DNA of 17,376 bases from JAYRGC01 sp041908065 (GCA_041908065.1 JAYRGC010000023.1:1-17376), one strand, 5' to 3'. Positions 1 to 8,019 are shown, counted from the stretch's first letter. The notes: generated by a model not told the origin, from the sequence alone. Program-made: numbers and translations.

Positions 1-33
1 AACGCTGTCCGAACCAAAGGGTGGCGGCTCGCA
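1..33 (+). repeat. Right end of a dispersed palindromic element, cut by the window edge
   Basis: The first 33 bases match the last third of the complete element at 11016-11142. Both read AACGCTGT, then an A/C-rich stretch (GAACCAAAGG here, CAAACCATAAAG there), then TGGCGGCTCGCA. The terminal sequence CGCAATGACG of the complete copy is not continuous here. After CTCGCA a short palindromic unit follows, and CTCGCAATGAC appears only after it, from position 53. The rest of the element must lie left of the window. It is non-coding. Confidence 0.75.
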
Positions 34-135
34 GACAGCCTTTGGCTGTAACCTCGCAATGACAGCCTTTGGCTGTAACTTCGCAAATTACGCGCGGCCT
101 TTGCCATGCGCTTTTCGATGACAGCCTTTGGTTGT
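27..135 (+). repeat. Tandem short palindromes ACAGCC-TTT-GGCTGT downstream of putA
   Basis: Two near-identical units of about 27 bp follow each other. ACAGCCTTTGGCTGT sits at 35-49 and 62-76, each followed by AAC(C/T)TCGCAA. A degenerate third unit (GCGGCCTTTGCC, about 95-106) and a fourth (ACAGCCTTTGGTTGT, 121-135) follow. Each good unit is a perfect 6-bp stem with a TTT loop. In the fourth, one C-to-T change leaves a G-T wobble. The array ends about 20 bp past the putA stop codon and could form hairpins at the 3' end of that transcript. There is no T-run, so it is not a standard intrinsic terminator. Confidence 0.75.
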
Positions 136-154
136 GCGTCTTGTATGGCAGTAT

Positions 155-3100
155 TTAGGAATCGCTTTCCCCCGCCTCGGCCAGAAGGCTGGCGTTGCCT
201 CCGGCGGCTGCGGTGTTGGTGGAGGTAACCCGCTCGAGCGCGAAGCGTTTGAGGTAGTTAGGCCCTCCGGCTTTGGGGCCTGTGCCGGACAATCCCTCGC
301 CGCCGAAGGGCTGCGATCCAACAACCGCGCCGATCATCGAGCGGTTGACGTATAAATTACCGGCGCGCAGTCCTTTTTCGATGCGGCGGACGGTGGAGGC
401 CACGCGGCTGTGCGCGCCAGCGGTCAACCCGAACCCCGCCGCGTTTATGGCCGACAGTATCGCGTCGAGGTCGGACGGATCGTATCTGGCCACATGCAAT
501 ATAGGGCCGAACACTTCGTCCTTCAGCCAATCCGCCGCCGGTATTTCCCACGCTTGCGGCGCGATAAATGTTCCGTTCGCGCAATCCCCGCCCAGCTCCG
601 CTGTCGCCAATTCTCGCGCCTCGACCTTCAAACGCTTGACGTGTTCGAACAGCCTTTGCCGCGCCGCCAAGTCTATAACCGGCCCCACGTCGGTTGAGGG
701 CAGGGCGGGGTCGCCCACCCGCAACTCGCGCATGGCTCCGCGCAGCATGGCGATGGTTTTGTTGGCCGTGGCCTCGGGCAAAAACAGCAGCCGCAACGCC
801 GAGCATCTTTGTCCGGCGGATCGGAACGCGCCGGTCACAACGTCGTCGACCAGCTGTTCCGGCAACGCCGAGGAATCCGCGATCATGGCGTTCATGCCGC
901 CGGTTTCCGCTATCAACGGCACGATGGGGCCGTCGCTTGCCGCCAGCGTCCTGTTGATGGCGCGAGCAGCCGCCACCGATCCGGTGAAGGCCACGCCGGA
1001 AACAGCCCGATGGCGGGTCAACATCGCCCCCACCGCCGCCGATCCGGTTAAAAGATGAAAGGATTCCGGCGGAAACCCCGCCTCGATTATCAAGTCCGCC
1101 GCTCGCGCCGCCGTTAACGGAGTCTGCGGCGCGGGTTTGGCCACGACGCAGTTTCCGGCGGCCAACGCCGCCGCGATTTGCCCGATGAATATCGCCAGAG
1201 GGAAATTCCACGGGCTGATGCAAACGAACACGCCGCGTCCGCGCATCGACAGCACGTTCTCCTCTCCCACCGGACCGGGGAGGGCGAGGGGCGCGAAATC
1301 CGCCTGCGCCCGCGCCGCGTAATAGCGGCAGAAATCCACAGCTTCGCGCACCTCGGATATGGCGTCAGGCAGGGTCTTTCCCGCTTCCCTGATCAGGACG
1401 GAGATGAAGCCATCGCGCCCTTCCTCGATAAGGTCGGCCAGCCGCGTGAGGCAAAGGGCGCGTTCGTGAACCGAAGGCATGACGCCTCGGGCAAAGAAAT
1501 CGGAGGCCGAGCGCATGGCGGCATCGACGTCGCCGGCTTCCGCTTCCTGAGCCAGCCCGACTATCTCGGAAAGATTGGCGGGGTTGCAAACCTGTCGGGG
1601 CTTTTTGCCGTCGCCCGAAGCCTCTTTTCCGTTCACCAGCGGCGCGGCGCGGAGCGGGATTTTCGCCAATCGCGCTAACTTTTCCAGAAACGGGTCGGCC
1701 ACGAAGGGATCTGCCATGTCCAGCCCTCGCGAATTTCTGCGTTCGGGCGCGAATATCTCGGCAGGCCGCCTTATCGCCTTATGGCGTTTGTCGGGATAGC
1801 CTCGGACTTCCTCGACCGGATCGGCGGTCAACCGCTCGATGGGCACGCTTTGATCGTAAAGCCGGTTGACGAATGAGCTGTTCGCCCCGTTTTCCAAAAG
1901 CCTGCGGACAAGGTATCCCAAAAGAACCTCGTGGTTGCCCACCGGAGCGTAGACGCAGCAGGCGACTCCTTCGTTTTGCAGTATCTTGTAAAGCTCTTCG
2001 CCCATGCCGTGCAAATGCTGGAATTCAACCAGCGAGGGATCCCGCGCCATCTCTAAAACGCGGGCGGCGGTCAGGGCGTTGTGGGTTCCGAACACGGGCT
2101 GGATCCGGTCGCGCAGATCCAGCATCCGGCGGGCGCAGGCGAGGTACGAAACATCGGTGGCGGGCTTGCGGGTATATACCGGAAAATCGCTCCAGCCCTT
2201 TTCTTGCGCCCGCTTTATCTCCCCGTCCCAATAGGCTCCCTTGACGAGGCGGATTGTCAGGCGGCGGCGGCATTGGGCGGCCAGAGCCGCGAACCAGTCG
2301 ATGACGGCGGGCGCGCGTTTTTCATAAGCCTGCACCGCGAATCCTAGGCCGTCCCATTCGTTCAGATCCGCCGTTCGCAACAGGTTTTCGAAAACGTCCA
2401 ACGCCAGATACAGCCTCTCGGATTCCTCGGCGTCGATGGTGAGAGGGATGCCAAATCCCGCCGCCTGTTCGCACAAAGAGGCCAGACGGGGAACAAGCTC
2501 GCCTGACACCCTTTCGCGCTGCGCCCATTCGTAACGCGGATGCAAGGCCGACAGCTTTACGGATATGCCGTTGGGGCGGAACAGCTTGCGTTCGACGTGA
2601 TGCTTGCCCACCGCGTCGATGGCCTTGCTATAGGCGTTGAAATAGTTTTCCGCATCCTCTTTCGTCCGCGCCCCTTCGCCCAGCATGTCGAAGGAAAACC
2701 GCGTTCCGCCTTCCGCCGCCGGAAGGGATCTTTCTAAGGCGGCTCCGATGCTCTCGCCCATCACGAACTGTCCGGCCATCCATCCGATGGCCGCCCGCAA
2801 AGCCTCGCGGATTACGGGCTTGCCCAACGTCGCCACCAGCCGCCCCATCAGGGAGGAAGGCGACAGTCCCGACATGTCGCCCATATCCACGACGCGTCCG
2901 GTCATCGCCAGCATCCAACCCATAAGGTCGACAGTCCACGGCTGGCCGTCCGCAAAGCCGTCCCCGAACAGCATGTCGTCGCCGCTTGCGTCGTCGTCGG
3001 CCTGCTTCCTCGTTCCTAATTTATCGCCTATCAGCAGATCGGCGGTGCGGGCGTCGGGTATCCGCAACAAGGCTTCGGCGAGGCACATCAAAGCAACGCC

Positions 3101-3334
3101 CTCGCGGCTCGACAATCCGAAGTTGGCGAGGATCTCCGCCGCGCCCGAGGCCGGACGGCGGCCGCGGCGAATCTCGGCTATCCAGCGGATGGCGCGCGCC
3201 TCCGCCTGCGATAATTCCACGGTGTCCAAAGCGGCGGCGGGCAACAATCCGGCCAGACACTCGGCGTCGTCGGCGCGAAAAAGTCTTTCGACGGCGGCGA
3301 GGCTCTCCGGCAGGGAGGATGGAGAATCTGTCAT
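155..3334 (-). CDS. putA: Bifunctional proline dehydrogenase / L-glutamate-gamma-semialdehyde dehydrogenase PutA
   Basis: PutA oxidises proline to glutamate in two steps. An FAD-dependent proline dehydrogenase makes pyrroline-5-carboxylate, and an NAD-dependent aldehyde dehydrogenase oxidises the hydrolysed semialdehyde. The 1059-aa product shows both halves. The proline dehydrogenase barrel carries NGISVKLSALHPRYEW near residue 255, RLVKGAYWD with Lys365, FGTHN, and EFQHLHGMGEELY. The ALDH half has ISPWNFPLAIF, the ETGG motif with Glu810, SAGQRCSA with catalytic Cys844, and EVFGPI and GGEGLSGTGPKAGGP near the end. No N-terminal ribbon-helix-helix domain is visible, so autoregulation as in E. 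coli PutA is not expected. The length fits PutA proteins without the C-terminal extension. No Shine-Dalgarno precedes the ATG, and a TATAAT lies 9 nt upstream of it, suggesting a leaderless or very short-leader mRNA. Confidence 0.97.
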   Translation of the reverse strand: MTDSPSSLPESLAAVERLFRADDAECLAGLLPAAALDTVELSQAEARAIRWIAEIRRGRRPASGAAEILANFGLSSREGVALMCLAEALLRIPDARTADLLIGDKLGTRKQADDDASGDDMLFGDGFADGQPWTVDLMGWMLAMTGRVVDMGDMSGLSPSSLMGRLVATLGKPVIREALRAAIGWMAGQFVMGESIGAALERSLPAAEGGTRFSFDMLGEGARTKEDAENYFNAYSKAIDAVGKHHVERKLFRPNGISVKLSALHPRYEWAQRERVSGELVPRLASLCEQAAGFGIPLTIDAEESERLYLALDVFENLLRTADLNEWDGLGFAVQAYEKRAPAVIDWFAALAAQCRRRLTIRLVKGAYWDGEIKRAQEKGWSDFPVYTRKPATDVSYLACARRMLDLRDRIQPVFGTHNALTAARVLEMARDPSLVEFQHLHGMGEELYKILQNEGVACCVYAPVGNHEVLLGYLVRRLLENGANSSFVNRLYDQSVPIERLTADPVEEVRGYPDKRHKAIRRPAEIFAPERRNSRGLDMADPFVADPFLEKLARLAKIPLRAAPLVNGKEASGDGKKPRQVCNPANLSEIVGLAQEAEAGDVDAAMRSASDFFARGVMPSVHERALCLTRLADLIEEGRDGFISVLIREAGKTLPDAISEVREAVDFCRYYAARAQADFAPLALPGPVGEENVLSMRGRGVFVCISPWNFPLAIFIGQIAAALAAGNCVVAKPAPQTPLTAARAADLIIEAGFPPESFHLLTGSAAVGAMLTRHRAVSGVAFTGSVAAARAINRTLAASDGPIVPLIAETGGMNAMIADSSALPEQLVDDVVTGAFRSAGQRCSALRLLFLPEATANKTIAMLRGAMRELRVGDPALPSTDVGPVIDLAARQRLFEHVKRLKVEARELATAELGGDCANGTFIAPQAWEIPAADWLKDEVFGPILHVARYDPSDLDAILSAINAAGFGLTAGAHSRVASTVRRIEKGLRAGNLYVNRSMIGAVVGSQPFGGEGLSGTGPKAGGPNYLKRFALERVTSTNTAAAGGNASLLAEAGESDS

Positions 3335-3343
3335 AAGGGAAAG

Positions 3344-3349
3344 ATTATA
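3344..3349 (-). promoter_or_regulatory. Probable -10 box of putA (TATAAT), 9 nt from the start codon
   Basis: Read on the minus strand, TAGTATAATC is followed by CTTTCCCTT when counted from the hexamer, then the putA ATG. A start site 6-8 nt after the hexamer falls on or within a few bases of the ATG. The -35 region is weak: TTGTCT lies only 14 bp upstream and GTATTG at 17 bp. The same ten bases, TAGTATAATC, precede the FAS1 gene at 11929-11938, which supports a real promoter element. Confidence 0.5.
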
Positions 3350-3432
3350 CTAATAGTCCGACGAGACAATACGCCGGTTTTGAAGATGGACGCATTATCC
3401 CGCAGGCAGCATGGGCGAAAACCCTTGAAGTC

Positions 3433-3440
3433 AAGGAGGG
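3433..3440 (+). promoter_or_regulatory. Strong Shine-Dalgarno-like AAGGAGGG without a matching long gene
   Basis: AAGGAGGG is an excellent anti-16S match, but it lies 53 nt upstream of the HIT gene ATG. The codons at the right distance are GTG at 3442, followed at once by TGA in the HIT frame, and GTG at 3444, which opens a different frame. It may serve a tiny leader peptide, be chance, or mark an old upstream start. The HIT gene has its own GGAG at 3480-3483. Confidence 0.3.
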
Positions 3441-3492
3441 CGTGTGAAAAACTCAAAACCTGCCATTCTTGTGCCCCACGGAGCCGTCCCGC

Positions 3493-3858
3493 ATGCCCTA
3501 CGACAAAAACAACATCTTCGCCCGCATCCTGCGCGGAGAAATACCCTGCAAAAAGGTGTGCGAAACCGCGCACGCCTTGGCTTTTCACGACGTTCATCCC
3601 CAAGCCCCGGCGCACGCGCTGGTGATACCCAAGGGCGAGTATGTCGATCACTCCGATTTCGCCGCCCGCGCCAGCGACGGCGAGCTGGCGGATTTCGAGC
3701 GAGCCGTGCGCCAGACCGCCGAGGCTTTGGGGTTGGGCGGGGGAGGATACCGCCTTATCTCCAACTGCGGAGCCAACGCTCATCAGGAAGTCCCCCATTA
3801 CCATGTTCATATCTTGGGTGGACGCGCTCTTGGCCCTATGCTGTCGCAAAAGGGGTAA
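3493..3858 (+). CDS. HIT-family nucleotide hydrolase (histidine triad protein)
   Basis: HIT proteins hydrolyse or transfer nucleotidyl groups, for example from adenosine phosphoramidates in the Hint branch. The 121-aa product has the family layout. It opens with DKNNIFARILRGEIPCKKV, then FHDVHPQAPAHALVIPK near residues 31-47, then RLISNCGANAHQEVPHYHVHILGGR. The triad HxHxH is His102, His104 and His106, the last pair flanking the catalytic histidine. The ATG at 3493 has GGAG nine bases upstream and matches the usual Hint start; a TTG at 3469 in the same frame lacks such support. The gene ends 3 bp before the next start, so the two are probably co-translated. It is divergent from putA. Cytosolic. 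The exact substrate cannot be told from sequence. Confidence 0.93.
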   Translation: MPYDKNNIFARILRGEIPCKKVCETAHALAFHDVHPQAPAHALVIPKGEYVDHSDFAARASDGELADFERAVRQTAEALGLGGGGYRLISNCGANAHQEVPHYHVHILGGRALGPMLSQKG

Positions 3859-3861
3859 ACG

Positions 3862-4380
3862 ATGGCCGAAGCCAAGAACAAAGATGCGGCAGCACCAGCG
3901 GCGAAGCCCAAATCCAAGCGAAGCGGCGGCCTGCGCTTTGTCGCGGCGATGATATTGGCGGGGGCGGTTTTGCCGTTGGGAATGCCCACGCTTTTGGTGT
4001 GCGCCGGATTGCTGCCGACGTTGATAGCGTTGATAGCGGATCGCGATCGCCACAAATCCATGGCCATGACCATCGGCTTTCTCAATCTGGCCGGAGTTTT
4101 CCCGTTCGTGCTGGAGCTGTGGGAGCGCGGGCAGTCGATGGCTGTAGCGTTGGACATCGTGAAGCGTCCGGAAACTTGGGTGGTTATGCTGGGATCGGCG
4201 GCTATAGGACGGCTGCTGATTTATGCCGTGCCTCCGGCGATGGCCATCATGGCGGTGGTGAGAATGGAATCGCGCCTGAAGACGCTGCGGGAAGCGAGCG
4301 AGAGAATAAAAACCACATGGGGTAACGATGTGTCCACCAATGTCCCGATAGAAGAGGTCAAGCGGCGGGGAAGCGCGTAG
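3862..4380 (+). CDS. Hypothetical inner-membrane protein coupled to the HIT gene
   Basis: The 172-aa product is not a family I recognise. It starts with a charged, Ala/Lys-rich cytosolic tail of about 22 residues. Hydrophobic stretches follow at about 24-58 (probably two helices with a Gly-Met-Pro break), 68-88 and 106-134. It ends in a charged, helical tail of nearly 40 residues (RMESRLKTLREASERIK). This suggests three or four membrane helices with the C-terminal tail exposed. The start follows the HIT stop codon by 3 bp, with AAGGGG seven bases upstream, so translation is probably coupled. Base use is like the neighbours. Downstream is a convergent 100-bp gap with a G/C-rich imperfect inverted repeat around 4408-4445 and no clear terminator. 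A role with the HIT protein is only guilt by position. Confidence 0.8.
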   Translation: MAEAKNKDAAAPAAKPKSKRSGGLRFVAAMILAGAVLPLGMPTLLVCAGLLPTLIALIADRDRHKSMAMTIGFLNLAGVFPFVLELWERGQSMAVALDIVKRPETWVVMLGSAAIGRLLIYAVPPAMAIMAVVRMESRLKTLREASERIKTTWGNDVSTNVPIEEVKRRGSA

Positions 4381-4480
4381 AGATTTATCGGCAATCGCAG
4401 TGGCGTTCCTCCCCCTTCTTACGCCGTCGCAAGCGGCAAGAGGAGCACACTAACCCAATCGGGAAACGTTCTAAGGGCGT

Positions 4481-5305
4481 CTATTCCACCAGCTTCAGCG
4501 TCAAGCACTTGGCCGCGCCTCCGGCCTTCATGAACTCCGAAAGCTGCGTGACGACGGCCTTGAAACCGGCCTTTTTCAGTTTGGACTTAAGCTCGCCCGT
4601 CGCCGCGTTCAGGAACACGCTGTCGCCTATGTCGACCGCATTGCAGGCAAATCCCACGGCGTCGGCGTCGGTTGCCTCGATGCGTAAACGCGGGGCCACG
4701 CGGGATTCTATCGCGGCCAAGCTGGCGGCGTCGAAAGCTGGCGGATAGTACAAAAGATGCCCGCCGGCCAGAGGGCACAGGCAGGTGTCGAGGTGGTAGA
4801 ATCTGGGATCGGACAATTTCAACGGAACCACTTCGGCGTCGAACGCCTTTTTCAGCAAGTCGACGGCGGCGAGGGAAGAACGGAAACCGTGACCCATCCA
4901 CAGCAATGGTTGCCCGCGATCCCAAAGCGCGTCGCCCGCCCCCTCGAACGCGACGTTTTTCGGCCACGGCACGATCTCGAATCCGTTGGCCGTGAACGCG
5001 GCGCGGAAGAACGGCTCCTCGCCTTGGCGTTCCGCGTCGCGGAAACGGCTGACTACGGCGCGGTTGCCCGACACCATTCCGGCGTTGGCGGTGAACACCA
5101 TGTCCGGCAATCCGGCCTGCGGCTCCACCAGAGCGATTTCCGCTCCGGCGCGTTCGAGGCAATCGCGCAAATTCTCCCACTGCCGATGCGCCAGATCGGT
5201 TTCGGTGCATCCCTGATTGTCTTTCATCCACGGATTGATGACGTAGTTGACGGCGAAATGCCCCGGGTGGCACATCAAAAGCCGTTGTCGTTTCGCGTCG
5301 GTCAT
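4481..5305 (-). CDS. Dimethylargininase / arginine-deiminase-fold guanidino hydrolase
   Basis: This 274-aa protein belongs to the guanidine-modifying fold that includes dimethylarginine dimethylaminohydrolase, arginine deiminase and related citrulline-forming or citrulline-using enzymes. Visible family blocks are LPDMVFTANAGMV (Asp68), NVAFEGAGDALW (Glu121, Asp125), MGHGFRSS, FYHLDTCLCPL (catalytic His171) and KAGGAAKCLTL with the nucleophile Cys267 near the C-terminus. All residues of the Cys-His-Asp/Glu machinery appear present. I chose the ATG at 5305 because it overlaps the stop of the upstream gene as ATGA, and because the frame upstream of it is unconserved-looking. AGAGG precedes it. 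Likely product: citrulline (plus ammonia or dimethylamine) from an arginine derivative. With putA nearby this suggests arginine-family nitrogen use. The exact substrate is unresolved. Confidence 0.88.
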   Translation of the reverse strand: MTDAKRQRLLMCHPGHFAVNYVINPWMKDNQGCTETDLAHRQWENLRDCLERAGAEIALVEPQAGLPDMVFTANAGMVSGNRAVVSRFRDAERQGEEPFFRAAFTANGFEIVPWPKNVAFEGAGDALWDRGQPLLWMGHGFRSSLAAVDLLKKAFDAEVVPLKLSDPRFYHLDTCLCPLAGGHLLYYPPAFDAASLAAIESRVAPRLRIEATDADAVGFACNAVDIGDSVFLNAATGELKSKLKKAGFKAVVTQLSEFMKAGGAAKCLTLKLVE

Positions 5306-6261
5306 GATGGTAATGCCTCTATGCTGGTTTTGGTTTTCTCTATGGACGCTTTCACCCTCGCGCCTATGGGAAGGGAGGTCGTATAGCTGCCGTGGCCGCA
5401 CGGAAATTCAAGGCAAACCGGAATTTCCGGCGGCAAGTTGTCCAGTGCTATGGATTTTAAATCGCGCCCATAAGGATTGTCCGTCGAAGCGTCGGATCCG
5501 GATATTCCATCGGAAATGCCCACCATTTCGCCCACTATCACCGCTTTTACATTTTTGAATTTTCCGGCCATGGCGAAGTGCCGCAGCGTCATGTCGATTT
5601 TATAAAGCGGCTCGTCGGCGTCTTCTAAGAACAATACCGCGCCGTCGCCCGACCAGTCGTACGGAGTGCCGATAAGATACTGCAACAGCGACATGTTTCC
5701 GCCCACTAAAACGCCCTCGGCCACGCCTTCGCGCAAGCATAGGGGCTCGTCGCACGAGACAGAATATCCGCGCCCGTCGGATGCCAGCGCGGCGAACAAA
5801 TCCCGCGCCGTGCGCGGGGCGTTGCCAGATTGCGCCAGATTCCAAAACATCGGAGCGTGCCACGCCGTCATCCCGCAACGCGAAGTTATAGCTTGCAAAA
5901 GAACCGTTATGTCGGAAAATCCGGCGAAAGGTTTTGGGTTGGCGCGGATGGCGTCGTAATCCAGCAGATCCAGTATCCTCAACGCGCCGGTTCCGCCGCG
6001 CGCGCACATTATCGCGTCGATCTCGGGATTGGCGAACATCTCCATCAGAGCGGCGGCGCGGGATTTGTCGTCTCCGGCCAACTGTCCGTCGCGCATCAGG
6101 TTTTGGGGATGAATGACGACCTTGTATCCCCGTTGCTCCAACGCTTTGCGTCCGGCTTCCAGCCAATCTTCCTCCGGCCACCGCGATGGCGATATTATGC
6201 CCACCGTCCCGCCGGATTTTAACGGTGGCGGAAATGTGGACAATGAGGGAGAGATCGGCAT
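5302..6261 (-). CDS. S66-family LD-carboxypeptidase (LdcA/MccF type)
   Basis: S66 serine peptidases such as LdcA remove the terminal D-Ala from murein tetrapeptides during wall recycling; MccF relatives cleave microcin C-type conjugates. The 319-aa product has LKSGGTVGIISPSRWPE at the start, IMCARGGTGALRILDLLDYD, the nucleophile elbow GFSDIT (Ser116), FLEDADEPLYKIDMTLRH (Glu213) and PCGHG (His290). The Ser-Glu-His triad is therefore complete. No signal peptide is seen, so it acts in the cytosol. Start choice: ATG 6261 gives the usual family length; an in-frame ATG at 6312 would add 17 residues with no better ribosome site. The stop overlaps the next start by 4 bp (ATGA), so the two genes form an operon. 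Its divergent neighbour is the DUF2892 gene. Confidence 0.9.
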   Translation of the reverse strand: MPISPSLSTFPPPLKSGGTVGIISPSRWPEEDWLEAGRKALEQRGYKVVIHPQNLMRDGQLAGDDKSRAAALMEMFANPEIDAIMCARGGTGALRILDLLDYDAIRANPKPFAGFSDITVLLQAITSRCGMTAWHAPMFWNLAQSGNAPRTARDLFAALASDGRGYSVSCDEPLCLREGVAEGVLVGGNMSLLQYLIGTPYDWSGDGAVLFLEDADEPLYKIDMTLRHFAMAGKFKNVKAVIVGEMVGISDGISGSDASTDNPYGRDLKSIALDNLPPEIPVCLEFPCGHGSYTTSLPIGARVKASIEKTKTSIEALPS

Positions 6262-6376
6262 CGAAAACGCTCTGTTGAGTTGGAAGGGAATCGCTACGAT
6301 TCCATAGCGCATTTTGGCCCGCCGTGGTACGATTCATCCGTTCGTCGGTTTCTACGCTGAAGATTAAGGAGTAAAA

Positions 6377-6583
6377 ATGAACATCGATCGCGCAGTCATG
6401 AGCGCCGCCGGAGCCATAGTTCTTCTCAGCGCGGTTTTGTCTTACCTGTTCGGCCATTGGTGGCTGCTGTTGACCGCCTTCGTGGGAATAAACCTTATCC
6501 AATCTTCCTTTACCGGATTCTGTCCCGCTGCCAACATATTCAAAAAATTTGGCCTTAAATCTGGCGCGGCTTTCCACCCTTGA
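6377..6583 (+). CDS. DUF2892 (YgaP-like) small inner-membrane protein
   Basis: The 68-aa product opens with NIDRAVMSAAGAIVLLSAVLSYLFGHWW, followed by a second hydrophobic stretch (about residues 28-46) and the short motif GFCPAANIFKKFG. This is the layout of the DUF2892 domain found alone or fused to rhodanese domains as in YgaP. It has two membrane helices and a conserved Cys-Pro (49-50) just after the second. A clear AAGGAG at 6366-6371 lies five bases before the ATG. The gene ends 13 bp before the TolC-family gene, so the two may share a transcript. Its function is not established; the Cys suggests a thiol or sulfur link, which is inference. Confidence 0.88.
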   Translation: MNIDRAVMSAAGAIVLLSAVLSYLFGHWWLLLTAFVGINLIQSSFTGFCPAANIFKKFGLKSGAAFHP

Positions 6584-6596
6584 TGTGAACTTGCCC

Positions 6597-7985
6597 ATGA
6601 CCTCAGCCCGTCGCATTTGCTTCCGCCTTTTCGCCCCCGTCGTCTTGCTGGCGGCGGCTATCGGAATTTTTGCCGGTTCGGCGTCGGCGCAAACGCTGGA
6701 AGACGCCTTGGTTTCGGCATATCGGAACAATCCTGCGCTGGCGGCTCAACGCGCCGGACTGCGGGCTGTGGATGAAAAGACGGCGGAGGCGGCCTCGGGC
6801 TGGCGTCCCAGCGTGGAGGCCACGGCCGCCATCGGTAAATCCCGCCAGCAGGCGTCAGGCAACGGCATGGATACGGGAAGCAGGGATCTATCCCCCGCTG
6901 ATGTCGGCTTGACGGTGACGCAGCCGGTGTTTCACGGCTTTCGCACCCGCAACGCCGTCGATTCCGCCGAGGCGCAAGCCTTAGCCGGACGCGCCGAGCT
7001 GAAGGACGTCGAACAGAGGATAATGTTCGAGACCGCTCAGGCGTATCTGGACGTGTTGCGCGATCAAAGCGTGCTGGAGCTAACGCGCGGCAACGAAGAA
7101 GTGCTGCGCGAACAGCTGTCAGCGTCCCAAAGCCGCTTCGACGTGGGCGAGGTGACCAAAACCGACGTGTCGCAGTCGGAGGCCAGATTGAACGCGGCCG
7201 TGGCTTCGCGTCTGAAGGCCGAAGGCGATCTATCTAACAGCCGCCTGTCCTTCGCTCGCTTGACTGGTGCGCCGCCCGACGGCGAAGTGAAACGCCCCGA
7301 TTTGACGCTCGATGTTCCCAAGGACGCCGATGAAGCTGCGGCTCTGGCGTTGCGAAACAATCCGATGGTGATAGCGGCCGCCCATGGGCGCGAAGCCGCC
7401 GAGGCGGACGCCGATCACGCGAAAGGCAGCCTTTTGCCCGAAGTGAACATCGTCGGCAATCTTTCCCGCAACTGGGAACAAAGCGCGGTGTCTCCCGATC
7501 GACACGATCAAGCGACGGTGATGGCGCGCGTGGTCGTCCCGCTTTATCGCGCCGGACGCGATTATTCGGCAATCCGCGCCGCCGGACAGACCGCCTTGCG
7601 GCGACGTCTTGAGGAGGAGGATGCTCGCGCCAAGGCGAGAGAGGAGGCCGTTCGCGCATGGCAAAGCCTGATCACCGCTCGCGCGGCGATAGCCGCCTAC
7701 AAGAGCGCGGTGGCGGCTAACGACATGGCTTTGCGCGGCGTGCGTGAGGAAGCCAAGGTCGGCACTCGCACCACCCTTGACGTATTGAACGCCGAACAGG
7801 AATTGCTCAACGCCCGCGTCGAACTCGTGCGCGCCGAACGCGACGAGGCTGTGGCCTCGCTTGGGGTCAAGGCCGCCACCGGAGCCTTGACGGCAGAGGC
7901 CATGAAATTGCCGGTTCAGACATACGATCCGGCGGCATATCACGATCAGGTTCGGGAAAAATGGATAGGGTTAGGCGGGGAATAA
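6597..7985 (+). CDS. TolC-family outer-membrane efflux/secretion channel (first copy)
   Basis: TolC-type proteins form trimeric outer-membrane channels for type I secretion or tripartite efflux. The 462-aa product has a signal peptide with probable cleavage at ASA|QT after residue 31. The mature start QTLEDALVSAYRNNPALAAQRAGLRAVDEKTAEAASGWRPSVEATAAIG is typical of the type I secretion TolC subgroup. Two repeats follow, with blocks such as GLTVTQPVFHGFRTRNAVDSAEAQ, ETAQAYLDVLRDQSVLELTRGNEEVLREQL, RFDVGEVTKTDVSQSEARL and, in the second half, KVGTRTTLDVLNAEQELLNARVELVRAERDE. The start ATG lies 13 bp after the DUF2892 stop. A TTG upstream in frame (6549) would put an unneeded extension before the signal peptide. 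No cognate inner-membrane transporter or adaptor follows directly; a tRNA comes next. Confidence 0.94.
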   Translation: MTSARRICFRLFAPVVLLAAAIGIFAGSASAQTLEDALVSAYRNNPALAAQRAGLRAVDEKTAEAASGWRPSVEATAAIGKSRQQASGNGMDTGSRDLSPADVGLTVTQPVFHGFRTRNAVDSAEAQALAGRAELKDVEQRIMFETAQAYLDVLRDQSVLELTRGNEEVLREQLSASQSRFDVGEVTKTDVSQSEARLNAAVASRLKAEGDLSNSRLSFARLTGAPPDGEVKRPDLTLDVPKDADEAAALALRNNPMVIAAAHGREAAEADADHAKGSLLPEVNIVGNLSRNWEQSAVSPDRHDQATVMARVVVPLYRAGRDYSAIRAAGQTALRRRLEEEDARAKAREEAVRAWQSLITARAAIAAYKSAVAANDMALRGVREEAKVGTRTTLDVLNAEQELLNARVELVRAERDEAVASLGVKAATGALTAEAMKLPVQTYDPAAYHDQVREKWIGLGGE

Positions 7986-8019
7986 CCCGCGAAGTCACTT
8001 AGGCTTTTTAGGCTTTGGG

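Noticed and set aside
27..135. Short regularly spaced repeats as a possible CRISPR array
   Set aside because: Units are 25-28 bp apart with no unique spacers of 30 bp or more, are few and degenerate, and no cas genes are nearby.
155..1678. Several plus-strand open frames opposite putA (for example 273-1058)
   Set aside because: They are antisense shadows of a gene with complete catalytic motifs on the other strand.
3444..4325. 293-codon open frame overlapping the HIT and membrane-protein genes in another frame, preceded by AAGGAGGG
   Set aside because: The product is Arg/Gly/Ser-rich with no recognisable domain, and it overlaps two genes with clear protein features. Long alternate frames are common in GC-rich DNA.
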